9,338 nt of DNA from DASQHM01 sp035632095 (GTDB lineage: Bacteria; Pseudomonadota; Alphaproteobacteria; Ferrovibrionales; Ferrovibrionaceae): positions 1 to 9,338 of the forward strand of contig DASQHM010000184.1 of the NCBI GenBank assembly GCA_035632095.1. Direction: 5' to 3'. The notes beneath the pieces were generated by a model, which did no database searches, had not been told where the DNA came from, and saw only the letters and a list, made by a program, of their open reading frames with translations. Of this stretch, positions 5,026 through 9,338 are shown piece after piece (position 1 is the stretch's first letter; each line of letters opens with the position of its first letter). Made by a program: the position numbers and the translations under genes.

Positions 5026-5607
5026 TCAGTCTGCCGCGGCGAAGCCCGTGGCGTGTCCGCTCGCGAGCGACGTCGTGGCCGACGCGGGCTCTCCGGCCGA
5101 ACCGATCTGGCCGAGAATCTTGCCGCCTCGCTCGATCTCGATGTCGCCGTAGCGGATCTCGCCCGTGACCTTGCCGGTGGCGCGGATCATCAGCCGCCCG
5201 CGCACGGTCAGCTTGCCTTCGAAGCAGCCGCGTACGTCGGCCTCCTGGATTTCCGCCGCGCCCTTGAACAGGCCGCTCTCGGCGATCTCGATGATGCGGC
5301 AGTCGCTCATCGCCGCTTCGACCCGGCCCTCGACCAGCAGCCGCTCGCACGATGTGATCTCGCCGCTGAGCGTGATCTCGCGTCCGACGATCAGGGTCTT
5401 CGGATCGTAAAGCGTGTTCTCGATTCGCGGTGCGGCCGGAAGATCGACGCCGCGCTTGGCGATCGTGGGGCGGAAGCCTGACTTCTGCTTGTCGGTTTCG
5501 GTCATGGTCGTGCCTTCGGTCTGGACGGCGGGCGGGGCCGGCGAGTTCGCGCCGGAATCGGCGGGTGTCGTGGTACCAAGCTTGGACGTGATGCCCTTTA
5601 AATTCAT
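5026..5607 (-). CDS. Bactofilin (polymer-forming cytoskeletal protein)
   Basis: The 193-residue protein has a bactofilin (DUF583) core at about residues 62-168. The core is a right-handed beta-helix built of short repeated strands with glycine turns: LIVGREITLSGEITSCERLLVEGRVEA, IIEIAESGLFKGAAEI, ADVRGCFEGKLTVRGRLMI, GKVTGEIRYGDIEIERGGKILGQI. A flexible Ala/Pro/Thr/Ser-rich N-terminus (1-60) and a short Ala/Ser tail (169-193) flank it, as is normal. Bactofilins polymerise without nucleotide into filaments at the membrane and help localise wall enzymes or shape cells; the specific role here is unknown. The ATG at 5607 gives MNLKGITSK and has GGGGA about nine bases upstream. An in-frame ATG at 5505 (MTETDK) has GAAGG ahead of it and is a credible alternative, giving 159 residues. 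Confidence 0.9.
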   Translation of the reverse strand: MNLKGITSKLGTTTPADSGANSPAPPAVQTEGTTMTETDKQKSGFRPTIAKRGVDLPAAPRIENTLYDPKTLIVGREITLSGEITSCERLLVEGRVEAAMSDCRIIEIAESGLFKGAAEIQEADVRGCFEGKLTVRGRLMIRATGKVTGEIRYGDIEIERGGKILGQIGSAGEPASATTSLASGHATGFAAAD

Positions 5608-5671
5608 CGTTCTGCGTCCCCGTTGTTATGCAACGCGGGCGAAGTCTGAGCGCCGTGGCGCACGGCAAGCT

Positions 5672-5699
5672 GTGACATTGGGCCCGGAGGCCATGTCAA
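5672..5699 (-). promoter_or_regulatory. Candidate bactofilin promoter within an inverted repeat
   Basis: On the minus strand a perfect -35 box TTGACA (5694-5699) is followed after 16 bases by TGTCAC (5672-5677), which matches only three of six -10 positions. The same region is an inverted repeat: TGACAT (5673-5678) and ATGTCA (5693-5698), with GG/CC pairing possible further in. It could be an operator over the promoter, or a structure at the end of the upstream oxidoreductase mRNA. It lies 65 bases upstream of the bactofilin ATG. Confidence 0.4.
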
Positions 5700-5749
5700 T
5701 TTTCGGGCGCAACGGCGATCTTCGTCGCGACAATGCGGCGACTATACGC

Positions 5750-8700
5750 CTATTCTGCGGCGCTGGCTCGCGTTGTCGGACGAAGAAACGCGGCGAGAAG
5801 ACTCGCTTCCTCCGCTTTCGCCGATTCGAGATGGCGATCCTTGACGTGACCGTAGCCGCGGATGTGTTCGGGGATCGACGCGAGCTGCACGGCCAGCCGG
5901 TGGTTGTCGTTGTCGAGGCGCGCGGTCACCGTATCCATAAGCGCGAAGTAGTCGTCGATGAGCTGCCGTTCGCGGCGGCGTTCCGGCGTGCGGCCGAAGA
6001 TGTCGAAGGCCGTGCCGCGCAAGCCCTTCAGGCGCGCCAGAAGCTTGAAAGCCTTGAACATCCAGGGACCAAAGGCCCGCTTCTTCAGTCGCCCGGTTCG
6101 CGGATCGCGCTCGGCGATCAGCGGCGGCGCCAGATGGAACTGCAGCGTGAAGTCGCCCTCGAACTGGGCGTTGAGCTTGCGCAGGAAATCTCCGTCGGTA
6201 TAGAGCCGCGCCACCTCGTATTCGTCTTTATATGCCATGAGCTTGTAGGCGTAGCGGGCGACGGCTTCGGCCAGCTTGGTCTGGCCCGGCGCGCGCTCCC
6301 GCTCGGCTGCCGCGACGCGCTTGACCAAGCTCGCGTATTTCTCGGCGTAGGCGGCATTCTGGTACCGGGTGAGCTCCTTCACCCGGCTCGCGACCAGCTC
6401 GTCGGCCGTGGCGGCGAAGCGCTGGGGCTCGAGCGCCGCCGGTTGCACCGGCCGCACCACGGCTTCCACAGCTTTCGGATCGTGCGCGTAGAGGCGGCCC
6501 CAGTCGAAGGTGCGCCGCGAGGTCTCCACCGCGACACCGTTCAGCTCGATGGCGCGCTGCAGCGACTCGAGCGAGAGCGGCACCAGGCCGCGCTGGAACG
6601 CGTAGCCCAGCATGAACAGGTTGGTGGCGATCGAATCGCCCATGAGCGCAGTCGCGATCTCGGTCGCCGGAACGAACTCGGTGAGATTGTCGCCGGCGGC
6701 GCGGCGGACGGCGTTCCGGAGCGCCGCCGTATGGAAATCCGCGTCCGGATTCAGGGTGAAGTCGGCGGTCGGCGCCATGTGGCTGTTGACCACGGTGCGG
6801 GTCACGCCCTTGGCGATGCGGTCGAGCGCCTCGGCGCTGGCCGTCACCACCATGTCGCAGCCGAGCACCACCTGCGCCCCGCCCGCGGCCACGCGCACCG
6901 CATGGATGTCGTCCGGCTTGCGGGCGATGCGCACGTGGCTGAACACGGCGCCGCCCTTCTGGGCGAGGCCGGTCATATCGAGCACGCTGATGCCCAGCTC
7001 CTCGATATGCGCCGCCATGCCGAGCAGCGCGCCGATGGTGATGACGCCGGTGCCGCCGACGCCGGTGATCAGGATGCCGTAGGGGCCGGCGTCAAGCTTC
7101 GGCAATTCCGGCAACGGCAGGGCGGCAAACGGATCGGAACCGCCCCCCGGCGAGGTCTTGCCCCGGCCCGAGGCCGCCTTGCGCAGTTGCCCGCCGTGCA
7201 CGGTTACGAAGCTCGGGCAGAAGCCGTTGACGCAGGAGAAGTCCTTGTTGCACGAGGACTGGTTGATCTGGCGCTTGCGGCCGAATTCGGTTTCGAGCGG
7301 TTCCACCGAGACGCAGTTGGACGCGGTCGAGCAGTCGCCGCAGCCTTCGCAAACTGCATCGTTGATGAAGGCGCGCTTCGCCGGATCGGGGAAGGTGCCG
7401 CGCTTGCGCCGCCGCCGCTTTTCCGCGGCGCAGGTCTGGTCGTAGACCAGGATGGTGCAGCCTTCGATGTCGCGAAGCTCGCGCTGCACCGCGTCCAGGT
7501 CGTCGCGATGGCGGATCGTCACCCCGGGAGCGAAGTTGGTGCCGGGCGGATACTTCTCCGGCTCGTCGGTGACCACGACGATGCGCTTCACCCCCTCGCC
7601 GTAGACCTGCTGGGTGATCTCCGGCACCGTGAGCTGGCCTTCCACCGGCTGGCCGCCGGTCATGGCCACCGCGTCGTTGAAGAGGATCTTGTAGGTGATG
7701 TTGACCTTGGCGGCGGCCGAGGCGCGGATCGCCATGAGCCCCGAGTGGTAGTAGGTGCCGTCGCCTAAGTTGGCGAAGATGTGCGTCTCGTCGGTGAACG
7801 GCGCCTGGCCGATCCAGGGCACGCCTTCGCCGCCCATCTGGGTGAAGGTGCTGGTCTCCCGGTTCATCCAGAGCGCCATGTAGTGGCAGCCGATGCCGGC
7901 GACGGCGCGGCTGCCCTCGGGCACGCGGGTCGAGGTGTTGTGCGGGCAGCCCGAGCAGAAGTAGGGGATGCGCGAGATCGCGGGCGGCTCGGTGGAAAGC
8001 TGCTTCTCCTTGGCCTCGATGAAGGCGACGCGCTCCTGGATGCGGGTCGAGGTGTAGAAGCGGGCGATGCGGGAGGCGATCACCTTGGCGATGCGGGCGG
8101 GCGTCAGCTCGCCGGCGGACGGCAGGATCCAGTCGCGGTGCTCGTCGAACTTGCCGATGACGCGCGGGCGCACGTCCTCCCGCCAGTTGTAAAGCTGCTC
8201 CTTCAACTGGTTCTCGATCAGCGCGCGCTTCTCCTCGACCACCAGCACCTCTTCCAGCCCTTCGGCGAAGTGCCGGGCGCCCTCGCGCTCGAGCGGCCAG
8301 GTCATGCCGACCTTGTAAAGGCGGAGGCCGATATCGGCGGCGAGCCGGTCGTCGATGCCGAGGTCGTCGAGCGCCTGGCGCACGTCGAGATAGGACTTGC
8401 CCGTGGTGATGATGCCGAACCTGGGCTTCGGGCTGTCGATGACGATGCGGTCGAGCTTGTTGGCGCGGGCGAAGGCCAGCGCCGCATAGGCCTTGTGCTG
8501 GTGCAGACGCCATTCGATCTGCAGGCGGTCTTCCGGCCAGCGGATGTTGAGCCCGCCGGGCGGCATTTCGAATTCTGGCGTGACGATTTGGAGCGCCGCG
8601 GGGTCGATGTCGACCGAAGCCGAGCTTTCCACGGTTTCCGTCACCGCCGTGAAGCCGACCCAGAGGCCGGAGAAGCGTGACAGCGCGAAGCCGATCAGGC

Positions 8701-9247
8701 CGTAGTCGAGGTATTCCTGCACGCTCGCCGGATTGAGCACCGGGATCATGGCCGAGATGAAGATGTGCTCCGACTGGTGCGCGAGAGTGGACGACGCGGC
8801 GCCGTGGTCGTCGCCGGCGATCACCAGCACGCCGCCGTGCTTCGAGGTGCCGGCGGCGTTGCCGTGCTTGAACACATCGACGCAGCGGTCGACGCCCGGC
8901 CCCTTGCCGTACCAGATGGCGAATACGCCGTCGTAGCGGGCCTTCGGGAACAGGTTGGTCTGTTGGCTGCCCCAGATGGCGGTGGCCGCCATGTCCTCGT
9001 TGACGCCGGGCTGGAAGTGGATGTGGCTTTTCTTCAGGAACGGCTTGGCCCGCCAGAGCGACTGGTCGTAGCCGCCAAGCGGCGAGCCGCGGTAGCCGGA
9101 GATGAAGCCCGCCGTGTTGAGGCCCGCGGCCACGTCGCGCTGGCGCTGCATCATGGGCAGGCGCACCAGCGCCTGGATGCCGGTGAGGAACACGCGTCCG
9201 CGTTCCAGCGTGTATTTGTCGTCGAGGCTGACGGCGGCGAGCGTCAT
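5750..9247 (-). CDS. Indolepyruvate ferredoxin oxidoreductase, fused single-chain form
   Basis: This 1165-residue enzyme oxidatively decarboxylates indolepyruvate and related aryl-2-oxoacids, made from aromatic amino acids, to acyl-CoA while reducing ferredoxin. It acts in the cytoplasm. It joins the IorA and IorB functions in one chain. The N-terminal region has GYRGSPLGGYD (51-61) and GVNEDMAATA (81-90). Later come CSGCPHN (431-437), then GDG (495-497) and N524, which form the thiamine diphosphate/magnesium motif. A cysteine cluster (C633, C636, C639, C645, then C666, C672, C677) can bind iron-sulfur centres. A gamma-type domain starting at GVGGTG (729-734) follows, and a C-terminal region (about 950-1150) of the kind labelled DUF6537. 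All key motifs are intact and the length is normal for the fused proteobacterial form. The ATG at 9247 has GGAG about 12 bases upstream. Its spacer to the bactofilin gene is 142 bases. Confidence 0.95.
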   Translation of the reverse strand: MTLAAVSLDDKYTLERGRVFLTGIQALVRLPMMQRQRDVAAGLNTAGFISGYRGSPLGGYDQSLWRAKPFLKKSHIHFQPGVNEDMAATAIWGSQQTNLFPKARYDGVFAIWYGKGPGVDRCVDVFKHGNAAGTSKHGGVLVIAGDDHGAASSTLAHQSEHIFISAMIPVLNPASVQEYLDYGLIGFALSRFSGLWVGFTAVTETVESSASVDIDPAALQIVTPEFEMPPGGLNIRWPEDRLQIEWRLHQHKAYAALAFARANKLDRIVIDSPKPRFGIITTGKSYLDVRQALDDLGIDDRLAADIGLRLYKVGMTWPLEREGARHFAEGLEEVLVVEEKRALIENQLKEQLYNWREDVRPRVIGKFDEHRDWILPSAGELTPARIAKVIASRIARFYTSTRIQERVAFIEAKEKQLSTEPPAISRIPYFCSGCPHNTSTRVPEGSRAVAGIGCHYMALWMNRETSTFTQMGGEGVPWIGQAPFTDETHIFANLGDGTYYHSGLMAIRASAAAKVNITYKILFNDAVAMTGGQPVEGQLTVPEITQQVYGEGVKRIVVVTDEPEKYPPGTNFAPGVTIRHRDDLDAVQRELRDIEGCTILVYDQTCAAEKRRRRKRGTFPDPAKRAFINDAVCEGCGDCSTASNCVSVEPLETEFGRKRQINQSSCNKDFSCVNGFCPSFVTVHGGQLRKAASGRGKTSPGGGSDPFAALPLPELPKLDAGPYGILITGVGGTGVITIGALLGMAAHIEELGISVLDMTGLAQKGGAVFSHVRIARKPDDIHAVRVAAGGAQVVLGCDMVVTASAEALDRIAKGVTRTVVNSHMAPTADFTLNPDADFHTAALRNAVRRAAGDNLTEFVPATEIATALMGDSIATNLFMLGYAFQRGLVPLSLESLQRAIELNGVAVETSRRTFDWGRLYAHDPKAVEAVVRPVQPAALEPQRFAATADELVASRVKELTRYQNAAYAEKYASLVKRVAAAERERAPGQTKLAEAVARYAYKLMAYKDEYEVARLYTDGDFLRKLNAQFEGDFTLQFHLAPPLIAERDPRTGRLKKRAFGPWMFKAFKLLARLKGLRGTAFDIFGRTPERRRERQLIDDYFALMDTVTARLDNDNHRLAVQLASIPEHIRGYGHVKDRHLESAKAEEASLLAAFLRPTTRASAAE

Positions 9248-9264
9248 GGCAGGAACTCCACAAG

Positions 9265-9278
9265 ATCACGCGCGTGAT
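9265..9278. promoter_or_regulatory. 14-bp palindrome upstream of the oxidoreductase gene
   Basis: ATCACGCGCGTGAT is a perfect palindrome 17 bases upstream of the ATG, within the likely 5' leader or promoter. It may be an operator for a dimeric regulator. No convincing -35/-10 pair can be placed with it: TTGGTC-17-TACCTT further upstream matches only half of the consensus bases. A chance GC-rich palindrome is possible. Confidence 0.35.
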
Positions 9279-9338
9279 AACGGCCCCGCATGTGCCCCAA
9301 GGTAACGCACCCTGACCCCGAGACCAAACGCCGCGGGC

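Noticed and set aside
5414..7768. Open frame of 784 codons on the plus strand opposite the oxidoreductase and bactofilin genes
   Set aside because: It is the antisense shadow of GC-rich genes with strong motif support. Its translation is rich in Arg/His/Gly/Ala low-complexity sequence, and it crosses two minus-strand genes and their spacer.
7092..9269. Open frame of 725 codons on the minus strand overlapping the oxidoreductase in another frame
   Set aside because: Its translation is almost entirely Arg/Ala/Gly/His/Pro, as expected for an out-of-frame read of high-GC coding DNA. The oxidoreductase frame has all family motifs.

Overview
The window is GC-rich, with strong G/C preference at third codon positions and long unbroken antisense frames. 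It looks like chromosome from an alphaproteobacterium whose order cannot be fixed from the sequence. Supporting features are a 41-residue zinc-free ribosomal protein L36, a GapR-type (DUF2312) nucleoid protein, a single-chain indolepyruvate ferredoxin oxidoreductase of 1165 residues, and a short bactofilin. No rRNA, tRNA or CRISPR array is visible.

Layout, left to right. The minus-strand block at 54-1916 holds a four-helix membrane protein, rpmJ with a near-consensus sigma-70 promoter, and a class I SAM-dependent methyltransferase. A divergent, partly AT-rich spacer (1917-2083) leads to a plus-strand pair: a secreted PA14-domain protein and a short-chain dehydrogenase/reductase (SDR), overlapping by four bases and so probably translationally coupled. 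A higBA toxin-antitoxin module follows, then gapR and a small secreted four-cysteine protein (plus strand), a pair of REP-like hairpins at a convergent junction, and finally minus-strand genes for a bactofilin and the indolepyruvate ferredoxin oxidoreductase (5026-9247).

The most notable structure is around higBA. The last eight codons plus stop of the SDR gene (3460-3486) are repeated exactly, as 27 of 27 bases, just after the higA stop (4171-4197). The 711-bp unit between equivalent points therefore behaves like a cassette inserted at the 3' end of the SDR gene, with target duplication and restoration of the gene end. It carries toxin and antitoxin but no recombinase. In front of higB, an array of CATGCCATG-type half-sites, including a perfect 10-bp inverted repeat, fills the spacer between a -35-like TGGACA and a -10-like CATGAT. 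These are placed so that transcription would begin at or next to the higB ATG, which has no Shine-Dalgarno sequence. This suggests a leaderless, autorepressed operon.

Most other genes are housekeeping or unconnected: translation (rpmJ), chromosome topology (gapR), cell-shape or envelope scaffold (bactofilin), and aromatic amino-acid catabolism (oxidoreductase). No multi-gene novel pathway is evident. The higBA cassette is the best candidate for something worth following up.
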